Shown here: positions 7,907 through 16,109 of the stretch, piece after piece | Numbering within the stretch: the stretch's first letter is position 1 | How the letters are laid out: each line of letters starts with the position of its first letter | NCBI GenBank assembly: GCA_037442505.1 | Contig: JBBIPZ010000028.1 | Span: forward strand, 1-20,405 | Length of the DNA: 20,405 nucleotides | Direction: 5' to 3' | Source of the DNA: JBBIPZ01 sp037442505 [NCBI: Deltaproteobacteria bacterium] | GTDB taxonomy: Bacteria > CALINM01 | Program-made: the position numbers and the translations under genes | Notes under the pieces: model-generated | Databases searched by the model: none | Seen by the model: only the letters and a program-made list of their open reading frames with translations | Told to the model about the DNA's origin: nothing

Positions 7907-8646
7907 TGAGCCCTTAATGTTGCTGGTGGCTCTATCACTTTAACATCAGCTGGTGGAACAAAGTGAAAGACCGCACCGGGTATAGCAACCGCTCCATTTG
8001 CATCATAAGCGTCGATGTTGTAAAAAGTGATTTTGTTCATATTGCCAAACTGATCATAAATTGTAGTTTGTAAAATCTGGTATAAACGTTCGCCTTTAAA
8101 ATTTATCGGTTTAGCAGTAACAAATAGTTTTGTCAAATTTACCATTGGCTTTCTTGGAACAAACTGCAACAAAATATTCCCCTGCTCGTCAAATGGTCTA
8201 ACATCATAATTAACCTGAAAGTCTTTAGAAATATTGCCAAAACCAGACAGAAAATTTTGAGGCGTGTTAGTCATAAACGCTTGATTTGTTCTGTTTTTTA
8301 TAACCTGCTTATTTTCTGGCAGATACATCCAGAGATATAAACCATCACTGATAATCTTTTGCTTTGTAGGCTCTTCGTAAAGCCAAGCCATTTTACCCGG
8401 TTTCTTAAAATAAACCCTGCCCTTTGATGTTTGCACTTTATTAATGCTTTTTATTGTTGCCTCCTGTACGAAAACAGCAGAAAGACCATATGTAAGGTCA
8501 TAAAACCTTTGAATGCCATTAATGACACTCTGTAAAGACACCCTTTCTTCCTTTTTCATCACTCTATTGGAATTGAAACCTACCTGTGCCGCTGCCTCTA
8601 ACGCAAAAAATATCAAGACTATAACAGATACAAAAAGCTTTCTCAT
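7903..8646 (-). CDS. lolA: Outer-membrane lipoprotein carrier protein LolA
   Basis: LolA carries lipoproteins across the periplasm from LolCDE to the outer membrane. The 247-residue precursor begins with a signal peptide (hydrophobic 4-16, likely cleavage after EAAA at about residue 20). Then comes a single LolA domain with the characteristic run SKGRVYFKKPGKMAWLYEEP and ISDGLYLWMYLPENKQV. It is somewhat longer than the usual 200 residues, mainly through an N-terminal linker and a C-terminal tail. GGAGG lies six bases before the ATG. It sits 16 bases after the ftsK stop and overlaps rimO by 4 bases. Its presence is the best evidence in the window for a diderm envelope. Confidence 0.92.
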   Translation of the reverse strand: MRKLFVSVIVLIFFALEAAAQVGFNSNRVMKKEERVSLQSVINGIQRFYDLTYGLSAVFVQEATIKSINKVQTSKGRVYFKKPGKMAWLYEEPTKQKIISDGLYLWMYLPENKQVIKNRTNQAFMTNTPQNFLSGFGNISKDFQVNYDVRPFDEQGNILLQFVPRKPMVNLTKLFVTAKPINFKGERLYQILQTTIYDQFGNMNKITFYNIDAYDANGAVAIPGAVFHFVPPADVKVIEPPATLRAQ

Positions 8647-8662
8647 TGCTCGCCTCCAGTTT

Positions 8663-10798
8663 TTAGAATATTACTTCCCTTGGCTTTCCACCTTCTGATG
8701 GTGTTACGATGCCATCCTTTTCCATTCGTTCAATTAAACGTGCAGCTCTATTATACCCTATTCTCATCCTTCTTTGAAGATATGATATAGATGCCTGTTT
8801 TGTTTCTCTGACGATTTTAACCGCCTCTAAATATTTTTCATCATCATACTCATCCTCTGAAGAAAAGCTTTCTTCACCATCTTCTGGAAGTTCTATATAC
8901 TCAGGTTTGCCTTGCGCCTTCCAGAAATTAACGACGTTTTCAATTTCTGTCTCTGTAACAAAGGCTCCATGAATTCTTACAAGATTACTCGTACCGGGTC
9001 TCAAAAACAACATATCCCCCTGTCCCAACAAGCTATCAGCACCATTGGCATCAAGTATCGTTCTCGAATCTATCTTACTTGCAACCTTAAAAGCCACCCT
9101 TGCCGGAAAGTTCGCTTTAATAAGACCTGTTATGACATCTACAGAAGGCCTTTGCGTTGCAACAATCATGTGAATGCCTGCTGCACGAGCTTTCTGTGCA
9201 AGTCTGGTGATATATGTCTCTACCTCTTTTGCAGCCACCATCATTAAATCAGCCAACTCATCGATAACAATGATGATGTAAGGCAGTTTTTTTTCTTCTC
9301 CTGTGTCGTTGAACAAGGCTTTCTGCCCTTTTTCTGAGATTTTTGCGTTATACTGTTCAATATTTCTTACCGAGGCACCAGCCATCATTTCGTAGCGACG
9401 TTCCATTTCTTTTATTGCCCATTTTAAAATCTTTGCTGCATCTTCCGGTGAAGTGACTACAGGATAGAGTAAATGTGGTATATCGCTGTATAAATTAAGT
9501 TCAAGCATTTTGGGGTCAACCATTATAAGCTTTGCCTCATCAGGCATCATCTTATAAAGTATGCTAAGTATCATCACATTAAGAGACACGCTTTTTCCGG
9601 AACCAGTAGCTCCCGCTACAAGCAAATGCGGCATCTTGACAAGGTCTGCGACATAAGGCTCGCCTGTTGTATTTTTCCCCAGACATAAAGGTATTTTCAT
9701 TCCTTTGTTGTCAAACTCCTCACTACCGATAATCTCACGCACATAAACAGTAGCAAGCTTTTTATTCGAAATCTCTATGCCAATAGAAGACTTTCCGGGA
9801 ATTGGTGCTATTATTCTCAACGATATCGCCTTTAAAGCCATCGAAAGCTCATGCTCAAGAGATATGATTTTACTTATCTTTGTCCCCTGCTCGGGTATGA
9901 CTTCGTACATTGTTATTATTGGACCCGGATGCACTTCGGAGATAGTCACTTTTATATCAAAATGTTTTAGACACTCTTGAATAATATTTGAATTTTCTTT
10001 TATTTCAGCATCACCTGGTCCGGTGTATTTTTCTTTGTTAATGTTCAAAAGACTTATAGGTGGCAACGACATCTTGCCAGACTTAATAAACGTAGAAATA
10101 TCAACCTTTGGCTCAACAACAGGTTCTTTTTCCTCTTTTTTCTGTAGAGGTTTTATAACCTTAGGTGGTCTGGTCTCTACCTTAGCGCTTTTGCTTTTAA
10201 AAGCTGATAATACAGAAAGCTTTTTTATAACCGACAATAAAAGTAAAAAGATTTTTTTAAATATATTCTTTTCCAGCGCAAGTATTGTAAAAACCACAAA
10301 AGAGAGCAAAGAAACAAAAAAGCCACCTGTGTTGTTTAAATATTTCGCAAGAGTTTCTGCAATAATAAATCCAAAAAACCCCCCGAGTGGGAGTTTTAAA
10401 CCTAAAATTGATGCAGAATCCTGAACGCCAGACAATACCGACGACAGAGAAAAAAGTGATAAAATAAAAAATATAAACCGTGCTGCATTAAGCGAAAACT
10501 CTTTTAGAAATTTTGAATAAATAACAACAGATAGCAGATAAACAGGAATAAAGTATGCGGCAAGACCAAAAATCTGTATCAAAACTGCAGCCAGATTTGC
10601 GCCAAACGACCCGAAAAAGTTATTTATCTTTTCTTCAGGAAAAACCGGTCTTGTAAAATAAGTAGGGTCGTGTGGGTTAAATGTAGCAAGCGTTAACACA
10701 ATAAACAGGATGAAGGCGAAAATAAGTATTAGCTTTATCTCTCGTTTAAGGTGCTTCCTTTTTTCATCATTTCCTGTATTTTTTAGTGACTGTTCCAT
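8663..10798 (-). CDS. ftsK: DNA translocase FtsK
   Basis: FtsK pumps chromosomal DNA across the division septum and activates dimer resolution. The 711-residue protein has a short N-terminal anchor of about four membrane helices (roughly 21-41, 66-96, 105-125, 160-190), a brief linker rich in Lys and Glu (about 200-235), and the motor domain. The motor has Walker A GATGSGKS (396-403), Walker B with LIMVDPKMLEL, and DELADLMM. It ends with a winged-helix gamma domain (about 645-711: SYLQRRMRIGYNRAARLIERM) that reads KOPS-like orienting sites. The linker is far shorter than in E. coli and matches other compact FtsK/SpoIIIE proteins. The start lies inside the uppP 3' end (16-base overlap) without a clear ribosome-binding site, implying coupling. 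Confidence 0.95.
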   Translation of the reverse strand: MEQSLKNTGNDEKRKHLKREIKLILIFAFILFIVLTLATFNPHDPTYFTRPVFPEEKINNFFGSFGANLAAVLIQIFGLAAYFIPVYLLSVVIYSKFLKEFSLNAARFIFFILSLFSLSSVLSGVQDSASILGLKLPLGGFFGFIIAETLAKYLNNTGGFFVSLLSFVVFTILALEKNIFKKIFLLLLSVIKKLSVLSAFKSKSAKVETRPPKVIKPLQKKEEKEPVVEPKVDISTFIKSGKMSLPPISLLNINKEKYTGPGDAEIKENSNIIQECLKHFDIKVTISEVHPGPIITMYEVIPEQGTKISKIISLEHELSMALKAISLRIIAPIPGKSSIGIEISNKKLATVYVREIIGSEEFDNKGMKIPLCLGKNTTGEPYVADLVKMPHLLVAGATGSGKSVSLNVMILSILYKMMPDEAKLIMVDPKMLELNLYSDIPHLLYPVVTSPEDAAKILKWAIKEMERRYEMMAGASVRNIEQYNAKISEKGQKALFNDTGEEKKLPYIIIVIDELADLMMVAAKEVETYITRLAQKARAAGIHMIVATQRPSVDVITGLIKANFPARVAFKVASKIDSRTILDANGADSLLGQGDMLFLRPGTSNLVRIHGAFVTETEIENVVNFWKAQGKPEYIELPEDGEESFSSEDEYDDEKYLEAVKIVRETKQASISYLQRRMRIGYNRAARLIERMEKDGIVTPSEGGKPREVIF

Positions 10799-11556
10799 AA
10801 TGATATTATAATTAAAATTGCAATTAAAAATCTGTAATAGGCAAAATTGGCAAACTTATACCGCTTGATAAATTTTACAAGAAATACCAATGCCAGTAAA
10901 CCAAAAACAAACGAGCTTAACAATCCTACAGAAACTGCAGAAAACGGCACTGCATCACCAAGCATAACAGCCTTTTTCATCTCGTATATAAACGCTGCAG
11001 CAATCACAGGAATACTCATCAAAAAAGATATTAAAACTGCTCTATCTCTCTTTACTCCCAGCATGAATGCGGATGCGATTGTAACTCCCGATCTGCTAAC
11101 ACCGGGAATGAAGGCTAACGCCTGCATTAGCCCTAAAAATAAAAATGCCCTATAGTTGAGCTCTCTCAAACCCCTTTTTTCTTTATTAACTTTTTCTGAA
11201 ATCATCATATAAATGCCAAAAATCACCAGCATCACCGCGCAAACAGCGACATCTCTAAAAAGCGTATCCTTATACGGCTCTATCAAAAAGCCAATCCCAA
11301 ATGTAGGTATGGTTGAAACGGCGATAAGTGCTGTTAATCTTTTATTTTTTAATGTCTCGATTATATCTTTGAAAAAGAAAAACAAAATTGAAAGAAGTGT
11401 GCCTCCATGTAGGATACTGTCAAAAAGGTTAGATTTAAGTATCGAGCCACTAAAACTAAAATAGTGAGAAACTAAAATCAAATGCGCAGAGCTGCTTACA
11501 GGTAAAAACTCTGTCAATCCCTGAACAAAACCAAGTATGAGTGCCTCTAATAACAT
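10783..11556 (-). CDS. uppP: Undecaprenyl-diphosphatase UppP (BacA)
   Basis: UppP dephosphorylates undecaprenyl pyrophosphate to recycle the lipid carrier of peptidoglycan and O-antigen synthesis, and its overproduction gives bacitracin resistance. The 257-residue membrane protein shows the two family motifs: QGLTEFLPVSSSAHL (residues 12-26) with the catalytic Glu, and PGVSRSG (151-157) with the essential Arg. His50 in ILHGG is also conserved. About eight hydrophobic segments are visible. GGAGGG sits inside the last codons of the RNase J gene, four bases before the ATG, and the two genes overlap by 10 bases. The 3' end overlaps ftsK by 16 bases. Confidence 0.95.
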   Translation of the reverse strand: MLLEALILGFVQGLTEFLPVSSSAHLILVSHYFSFSGSILKSNLFDSILHGGTLLSILFFFFKDIIETLKNKRLTALIAVSTIPTFGIGFLIEPYKDTLFRDVAVCAVMLVIFGIYMMISEKVNKEKRGLRELNYRAFLFLGLMQALAFIPGVSRSGVTIASAFMLGVKRDRAVLISFLMSIPVIAAAFIYEMKKAVMLGDAVPFSAVSVGLLSSFVFGLLALVFLVKFIKRYKFANFAYYRFLIAILIIISLWNSH

Positions 11557-13160
11557 TTTCCCTCCATTATCTCTACTTTGACAACAGGCTTTTTTAATAA
11601 CGTCTTTTTTGTGTATGCCTTAATTATCTGTGTTATCGCCTCTTTTAAAGATGCGTAATCGCCCTCAGCCTTGTAATAATATGGAACTATATTTTGTTTT
11701 ATTTCCTGGCAAACAGAAGCTTCAAAAACCAGTTTTTCTTCCGCAGTTAAAAGTCCAAACGTTTCTATGCTAACGTTAAAGTAATCTTTTACATTAACCA
11801 GGGCAAAAATTACTCCATTTTCAGCCATTTTCCTTCTTTCTTTAATCAGCTTTTTATCAAGCCTGTATCCGCCTTCATCATCAAGAAAAATTCTATTTAG
11901 TTCTAAACTGTCCCTTATTCTTAAAGTATTATCTGCACGTTCCAACACATCACCATTTTTCAACATAAATATTTGTCTTTCCTCATACCCTGTTTCTATC
12001 GCAAGGTTTTTAAATGATTTAAGATGTCTTGCCTCTCCGTGAATTGGCACTAAGTGCTTGGGGCTCAAACGCTTAATAATCCTGCGTAAAGCCGCCCTTG
12101 AACCATGACCGGTAGTGTGAATTTTTGATGTTTTTGCATAAAACACATCTATATCTTTTTCCGCAAATCTGTTTATCATATTGTAAATATTCAACTCATT
12201 ACCGGGGATAATACTTGAGGATACAATGATTGTGTCACCTTTTTGAATATCAAAGCCGCGATATGTCCCCTTAGAAATCAAGCTTAATGATGAAAATCTT
12301 TCTCCCTGTGACCCCGTCGTGATAACAACAATCTTATTCCTTGGAACTTTGTTAATATTTTCCCAGTGATTAACAGGTGGGATTTTTATAATTCCTAACT
12401 TCTTTGCAATAGAGACAGTGTTTTCGATATTTTTACCGATTATAAAAAGTTCTTTTTCAAATTTATTCGCAAGCTGCATCAGCTTATTAATTCTCTCGAT
12501 ATGAGAAGAAAACGTCGTAGCTATTATTGCACCAGTTGCATTAGAAAATATATGTCTTATCGTTTTGTCAACATCATCTTCCTTAACATCCGTATCAGAT
12601 TCTGCGTTAGTAGAATCAGTAAATAAAACAAAAGGTGAACGCGGGATTGCATCTAATTCAGGCAGATCTTTAAAATCAGATGTAAACACAATATCGCCAA
12701 AATCTGTGTTGACGTAAAATCCATAACTCTGAGGTATGCTATGTTTCGTCTCGAAAAAATTAAAAAAAGTGTTGCCTATTTTGATAGTTTTGTTATCAGG
12801 TCTGATATATGTTAAGTTTTTAATAGCTGGCTTGCCCAATTCTTTTAGTTTGTGCTTTATCAATTCTACAGCAAAAGGTGATGCATAAACAGGCAGATCA
12901 AATCGTTCAGAATAATAAGGAAACGCACCAATATGATCATCGTGTCCATGTGTGAAGATAATTCCCTTCAGATTTAAACCAGTATTATCTAAAACAGATA
13001 TGTCAGGCAATATCAAACCTATAGAGGCAAAGCCATTTTCGGGAAAATCAATCCCCATATCAATGATAAAACTTTCTCCATAAATGGTCATTATGTAACA
13101 GTTAAGACCAATTTCGCCAATACCACCTAAGGAAAAGAAAGAAAAATCGCTATGTTTCAC
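11547..13160 (-). CDS. rnj: Ribonuclease J
   Basis: RNase J is a metallo-beta-lactamase/beta-CASP ribonuclease with 5'-3' exonuclease and endonuclease activity in mRNA decay and rRNA maturation. The 537-residue chain has the family length. It opens with LGGIGEIGLN (11-20), carries the zinc motif THGHDDH (70-76), and has TDSTNAESDT, the beta-CASP segment HTTGHGSRAALRRIIKRLSP and PIHGEARHLKSF. A C-terminal domain for dimerisation follows. The start is GTG, overlapping the stop of the upstream TPR-like gene (GTGA). The ribosome-binding site is weak, so it probably depends on translation of the upstream gene. Whether this organism also has RNase E cannot be told from the window. Confidence 0.93.
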   Translation of the reverse strand: MKHSDFSFFSLGGIGEIGLNCYIMTIYGESFIIDMGIDFPENGFASIGLILPDISVLDNTGLNLKGIIFTHGHDDHIGAFPYYSERFDLPVYASPFAVELIKHKLKELGKPAIKNLTYIRPDNKTIKIGNTFFNFFETKHSIPQSYGFYVNTDFGDIVFTSDFKDLPELDAIPRSPFVLFTDSTNAESDTDVKEDDVDKTIRHIFSNATGAIIATTFSSHIERINKLMQLANKFEKELFIIGKNIENTVSIAKKLGIIKIPPVNHWENINKVPRNKIVVITTGSQGERFSSLSLISKGTYRGFDIQKGDTIIVSSSIIPGNELNIYNMINRFAEKDIDVFYAKTSKIHTTGHGSRAALRRIIKRLSPKHLVPIHGEARHLKSFKNLAIETGYEERQIFMLKNGDVLERADNTLRIRDSLELNRIFLDDEGGYRLDKKLIKERRKMAENGVIFALVNVKDYFNVSIETFGLLTAEEKLVFEASVCQEIKQNIVPYYYKAEGDYASLKEAITQIIKAYTKKTLLKKPVVKVEIMEGKCY

Positions 13161-13543
13161 TGCTCAACTTTATTAATCAATTCTGCAATTTTAGAGTCGC
13201 AGAGGGCTATCACCTCTGGATATGGCAGATAAAAACTTTTGACCGAATACAACGAACTTCTCAAACTTTCGTAAGTTATCAATGCCCAACGATATTCATT
13301 ATTCTGCTCAAACACTTTTGCAATCTCGAGCATTCTATTCTTGGATTGCTCTATATAAGGACTCACAGGGGTGTACATGTGAAGTGCCGTTTCGTAATGC
13401 GTGGCAGCCTCTTTATAATCCTTAGCAGAAAAGGCAGCCTCGCCTTTCTTAAACTCTTTATATTGATGGATAAAAACTCTTACAAAAATCAGAATAATCA
13501 GGAAAATAATAATTGCTAAAACTTTTAATGCCTTTTTCACCAT
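13157..13543 (-). CDS. Small membrane-anchored TPR-like protein
   Basis: A 128-residue protein of unknown function. Residues 7-27 form one strongly hydrophobic helix after a basic start (MVKKALK), so the rest is probably periplasmic or exposed at the membrane. Residues about 31-100 read as one or two degenerate tetratricopeptide repeats (KGEAAFSAKDYKEAATHYETAL, then EQNNEYRWALITYESL), suggesting a protein-binding scaffold. It overlaps the RNase J start by 4 bases and the upstream small membrane gene by 7 bases. The ATG lies within the end of the previous gene, with AGGA about nine bases upstream. The tight overlaps argue that it is a real, co-translated gene. Confidence 0.75.
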   Translation of the reverse strand: MVKKALKVLAIIIFLIILIFVRVFIHQYKEFKKGEAAFSAKDYKEAATHYETALHMYTPVSPYIEQSKNRMLEIAKVFEQNNEYRWALITYESLRSSLYSVKSFYLPYPEVIALCDSKIAELINKVEQ

Positions 13544-13737
13544 ATAATTGTTTCCTGAAAAAAGTTAGGCAAGACTGTCAAAAGTATGCCAATAATAGCA
13601 ATAAGAAGACCTACAGGCATCAAAAGAGACAATACAACTGAAACATTTTTGCTGCCTTTATAAACAAATGCACCGTAAAATCCTGTAACTATTGCAGATA
13701 CGCCTACCACAACCAATATAAGAAAACCTAACGCCAT
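13537..13737 (-). CDS. Small two-helix membrane protein, function unknown
   Basis: A 66-residue protein with two hydrophobic segments (about 3-30 and 36-60) joined by a short charged turn (YKGSKN). The open frame can be extended six codons to a TTG at 13755, but that start has no ribosome-binding site. The ATG at 13737 is preferred. No Shine-Dalgarno precedes it; instead TACAAT (13748-13743) sits five bases upstream, as if the mRNA began at the start codon. It heads the run of genes leading to rimO and overlaps the next gene by 7 bases. No family was recognised; the conserved-looking operon position is the only clue to its role. Confidence 0.6.
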   Translation of the reverse strand: MALGFLILVVVGVSAIVTGFYGAFVYKGSKNVSVVLSLLMPVGLLIAIIGILLTVLPNFFQETIIW

Positions 13738-13742
13738 ATTAA

Positions 13743-13773
13743 TATTGTAAAACAAAAAATCTCATAAAAACAA
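13743..13773 (-). promoter_or_regulatory. Weak candidate promoter for the rnj-uppP-ftsK-lolA-rimO run
   Basis: On the minus strand TACAAT (13748-13743) is a five-of-six -10 match. A poor -35 (TTGTTT, 13773-13768) lies 19 bases upstream. Predicted transcription would begin at about the ATG at 13737. The 97 bases between the VCBS gene and this start hold nothing else except the hairpin listed below. Confidence 0.3.
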
Positions 13774-13786
13774 GGAAAAAGCTTGT
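13766..13786 (-). terminator. Weak terminator after the VCBS gene
   Basis: On the minus strand ACAAG...CTTGT (13786-13782 with 13774-13770) forms a five-pair stem with a seven-base loop, followed by TTTT. It lies about 50 bases after the VCBS gene stop and would separate that operon from the housekeeping run. The stem is short. Confidence 0.35.
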
Positions 13787-13834
13787 GTCATATTTTTAAA
13801 CATTATCCAGAGTAAAAAACCTATTTTAAAGGTC

Positions 13835-15310
13835 TCACCTCTGCAGTTTGAATATAAAAATTCTTCCTTCTTTGCTATCTGTAACCAATGACACAAACAC
13901 ACGGCTGTTAGGTAAGTCTAAAGCAAAATCAGATACATATCCGTCTATCATTTCTGTACTAAAAACCTCTTTGTAGTTAACCCCATCATAAGCTAAGACA
14001 GCCACGACACCTCTATCAAACTTTTTTGAGCGGCTAAACAACCTGCTACCATAGTTTTTCAACGTTAATAATGTGTCCGTTTCACCATTTTCAAGCCTTA
14101 TAATACGACTGTTTAAGCCCGTAAACTTTCTTTCTCTGGTCATCTCATCATATCCTTTAACAATACCCATAATTGAGCCATCGTAAGGTTCTTTAAGTCT
14201 TTCGATAACCTTTCCTTTTGTATCGGCAATCTTTAAAAAATCACCTTCACCAAAATACGCAAATGCATTGGTATTTTTATATCTAATAGGTGTAAACTGA
14301 TACAGGTTAAACTCTCTAAGTGTTGGTATAACAGATTTAGCAAATACCCCGGAGGTTTTCAAATCAAGCTGATAAACATCACCCGTAAAGGGGTCGTTCA
14401 TTCCCATTCGTTGTCCAATAAGAGTTTCGCCAAAGTCGGGATGATTAATCACTTTAACATACCAATCTGTTTTAGTTAACAACTGAAATTTACCGCTTTT
14501 GTCTGCTTCGTAAATGAATGTAAAGGCATCGTCTAAATTGATTGCTGTAACATAAATTTCATTCCTCCCGTTTTTATTAAAATCGCCAGAATTAATTGTA
14601 AGTATCTCATGCCCCTTTAGCTCTATTGTTTGCAGCAGGCTAAGTTTGTCACCATTTATGTCATAAATATAAACAGCACTGTATCCTGCAACTGCTAACT
14701 CTTTCGTACCATTGCCATCAAAATCAGCAACGCTAATACCATAAAGTGGCTGTTTTACATCAAAAACCTTCTCTCTTTTAAAACCCTTTGTCTCGTGTAT
14801 AGAGGGCGTTAGTGGAACAATTTCTACAGCTTTCGCACCCAATATATAAGCGGCTACTTTATCTGATAGTTCTGATACAGCTTCAAATATTTTGCTTTCC
14901 TTATCTTTTGTAACAAAAAAGCCTTTAAACTCTTTTTCGTCTTTTTTTAAAACCTTTATATCCAATGAAAACGAATCACCCATCTTTGTGTAAGCACCAA
15001 GCATCAGACAACTGAAATCTGTTTTTGACAAAAAGTATTGGGCTTGCTTTAATTCATCTCTTATATCAACATCTTTGAGTAATGCCTTTAGAGTATCTTT
15101 ATTGACAAGCTCTTTATTTGAAATATTAAGCCTGCTGAAAAACATTTCTGGCAGCGCATCTTTAAGATACTGAACTTCATAAGGTCCAAACACTTTAAAC
15201 GGCACAATCGCAACCTTTTGCTCTGCGTTTGCCTTGCCGACATTAATCAATAAGCAAAATAATAACAAGGTGATTAAACAAAACAGTGTGTTTTTATTTA
15301 TTTTTTTCAT
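13835..15310 (-). CDS. Exported FG-GAP/VCBS repeat protein with CsgG/TolB-like N-terminus
   Basis: A 491-residue secreted protein. A signal peptide (hydrophobic 9-24, cleavage after ANA at 29) is followed by about 130 residues beginning EQKVAIVPFKVFGP. This beta-strand start and the helix-rich continuation resemble the periplasmic nucleotide-binding-like fold seen in CsgG, FlgO and the TolB N-terminus. From about residue 185 the chain contains calcium-loop motifs of FG-GAP/VCBS propeller blades: DFDGNG (196-201, then TKELAVAG) and DFNKNG (243-248, then RNEIYVTA). A large, weaker beta-rich remainder follows. It was probably selected for protein-protein or surface assembly. GGGAGG precedes the ATG by about four bases. 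It overlaps the rhodanese gene by 17 bases, so the two are co-expressed. The precise function is unknown. Confidence 0.8.
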   Translation of the reverse strand: MKKINKNTLFCLITLLLFCLLINVGKANAEQKVAIVPFKVFGPYEVQYLKDALPEMFFSRLNISNKELVNKDTLKALLKDVDIRDELKQAQYFLSKTDFSCLMLGAYTKMGDSFSLDIKVLKKDEKEFKGFFVTKDKESKIFEAVSELSDKVAAYILGAKAVEIVPLTPSIHETKGFKREKVFDVKQPLYGISVADFDGNGTKELAVAGYSAVYIYDINGDKLSLLQTIELKGHEILTINSGDFNKNGRNEIYVTAINLDDAFTFIYEADKSGKFQLLTKTDWYVKVINHPDFGETLIGQRMGMNDPFTGDVYQLDLKTSGVFAKSVIPTLREFNLYQFTPIRYKNTNAFAYFGEGDFLKIADTKGKVIERLKEPYDGSIMGIVKGYDEMTRERKFTGLNSRIIRLENGETDTLLTLKNYGSRLFSRSKKFDRGVVAVLAYDGVNYKEVFSTEMIDGYVSDFALDLPNSRVFVSLVTDSKEGRIFIFKLQR

Positions 15311-16091
15311 TTATCCTCCCTTTCAAGATAAAGACATCAGAAAAACCTGCATAATATTTTAGTAAAAACGCTAATGCATAGCTTTCCTTTTTCAAATCTG
15401 GATAGATTATTACAACATTTTCCTTGTTTATTTTCAATCCCTTTAAAAGCTCTTTCAGTTCATCTACCGTTTTCAACACATCGTCTCTGAACAAAAGGTC
15501 AACATTAAAGGATATTTGATTGAAGCCTTTCCCCCTTAAACTTACATTATTATTGATATTTAACAAAACAATATTTTTTCTCTTTTTTGCATTCTTTACC
15601 CTTAGTGGTTTATAAAAGATAGCTTCATTATAAACAAAATTCCAGTATTGCGGGATAACTTCTGCGCCCAAAGAATAAACAGTAAATCCACTTTTTACCC
15701 ATCCTCCCATGCCACCATGTAGTATTTTGACATTCTTAAAACCGCCATACGCAAGCGAATAGGCAAAAGCTGCGTCAGATAAAAGCCGCTCTCGATTATT
15801 ATCATAGTTAACAATGACAATATTTTTTGTTGGAACAATACCCAGTGATGCCAGATAGGAAAAAAAATCTGCTCTATTATCAACAAACTTTTGCCACATC
15901 AAATCAAAAGGTAAATTTACAGAGTTTCTAATGTGTTGTTTTTTGTAGTCATTTGCATATCTAAAATCAATTATGATCGTGTTTCTATCCAAAATTTTTT
16001 TGTCTGGCTCCTGGAAAAAAGCGATTGCTGTCTCACAACGAAAAAATAAAACAGAAAACACTAATAAAATTAAAACAGATATTTTTTTCAC
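15294..16091 (-). CDS. Exported tandem rhodanese-like protein lacking catalytic cysteines
   Basis: A 265-residue precursor with a signal peptide (hydrophobic 5-17, likely cleavage after TAIA at 24). The first rhodanese domain (about 29-135) shows IIIDFR...YKKQHIRNSVNLPF and NVKILHGGMGGW. The second, more degraded, domain (about 172-262) ends FSDVFILKGR. At the active-site loop, where a catalytic rhodanese has Cys, domain 1 reads VNYDNNRE (94-101) and domain 2 reads IYPDLKKE (229-236). The predicted mature protein contains no cysteine at all, so it cannot form a persulfide. Binding or scaffold use is likelier than sulfur transfer. Cys19 lies in FFRC, a poor lipobox. The start is GTG with AAGGTG nine bases upstream. 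It lies 18 bases after the glycosyltransferase gene. Confidence 0.82.
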   Translation of the reverse strand: MKKISVLILLVFSVLFFRCETAIAFFQEPDKKILDRNTIIIDFRYANDYKKQHIRNSVNLPFDLMWQKFVDNRADFFSYLASLGIVPTKNIVIVNYDNNRERLLSDAAFAYSLAYGGFKNVKILHGGMGGWVKSGFTVYSLGAEVIPQYWNFVYNEAIFYKPLRVKNAKKRKNIVLLNINNNVSLRGKGFNQISFNVDLLFRDDVLKTVDELKELLKGLKINKENVVIIYPDLKKESYALAFLLKYYAGFSDVFILKGRINEKNK

Positions 16092-16109
16092 TTATAACTG
16101 CACCTTGAT

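Noticed and set aside
10023-10424. 133-codon plus-strand frame opposite ftsK
   Set aside because: It is antisense to the ftsK linker and membrane region; the composition is explained by the opposite-strand coding.
13828-13836. Third copy of AAAGGTCTC near the VCBS gene stop
   Set aside because: Only nine bases match the 16-base sequence shared by 3533-3548 and 17841-17856, and it overlaps the coding end; treated as chance.
16029-16091. Lipoprotein signal on the rhodanese-like protein (Cys19)
   Set aside because: FFRC does not fit the usual lipobox and a normal signal-peptidase site (TAIA) follows, so a soluble exported protein is preferred.
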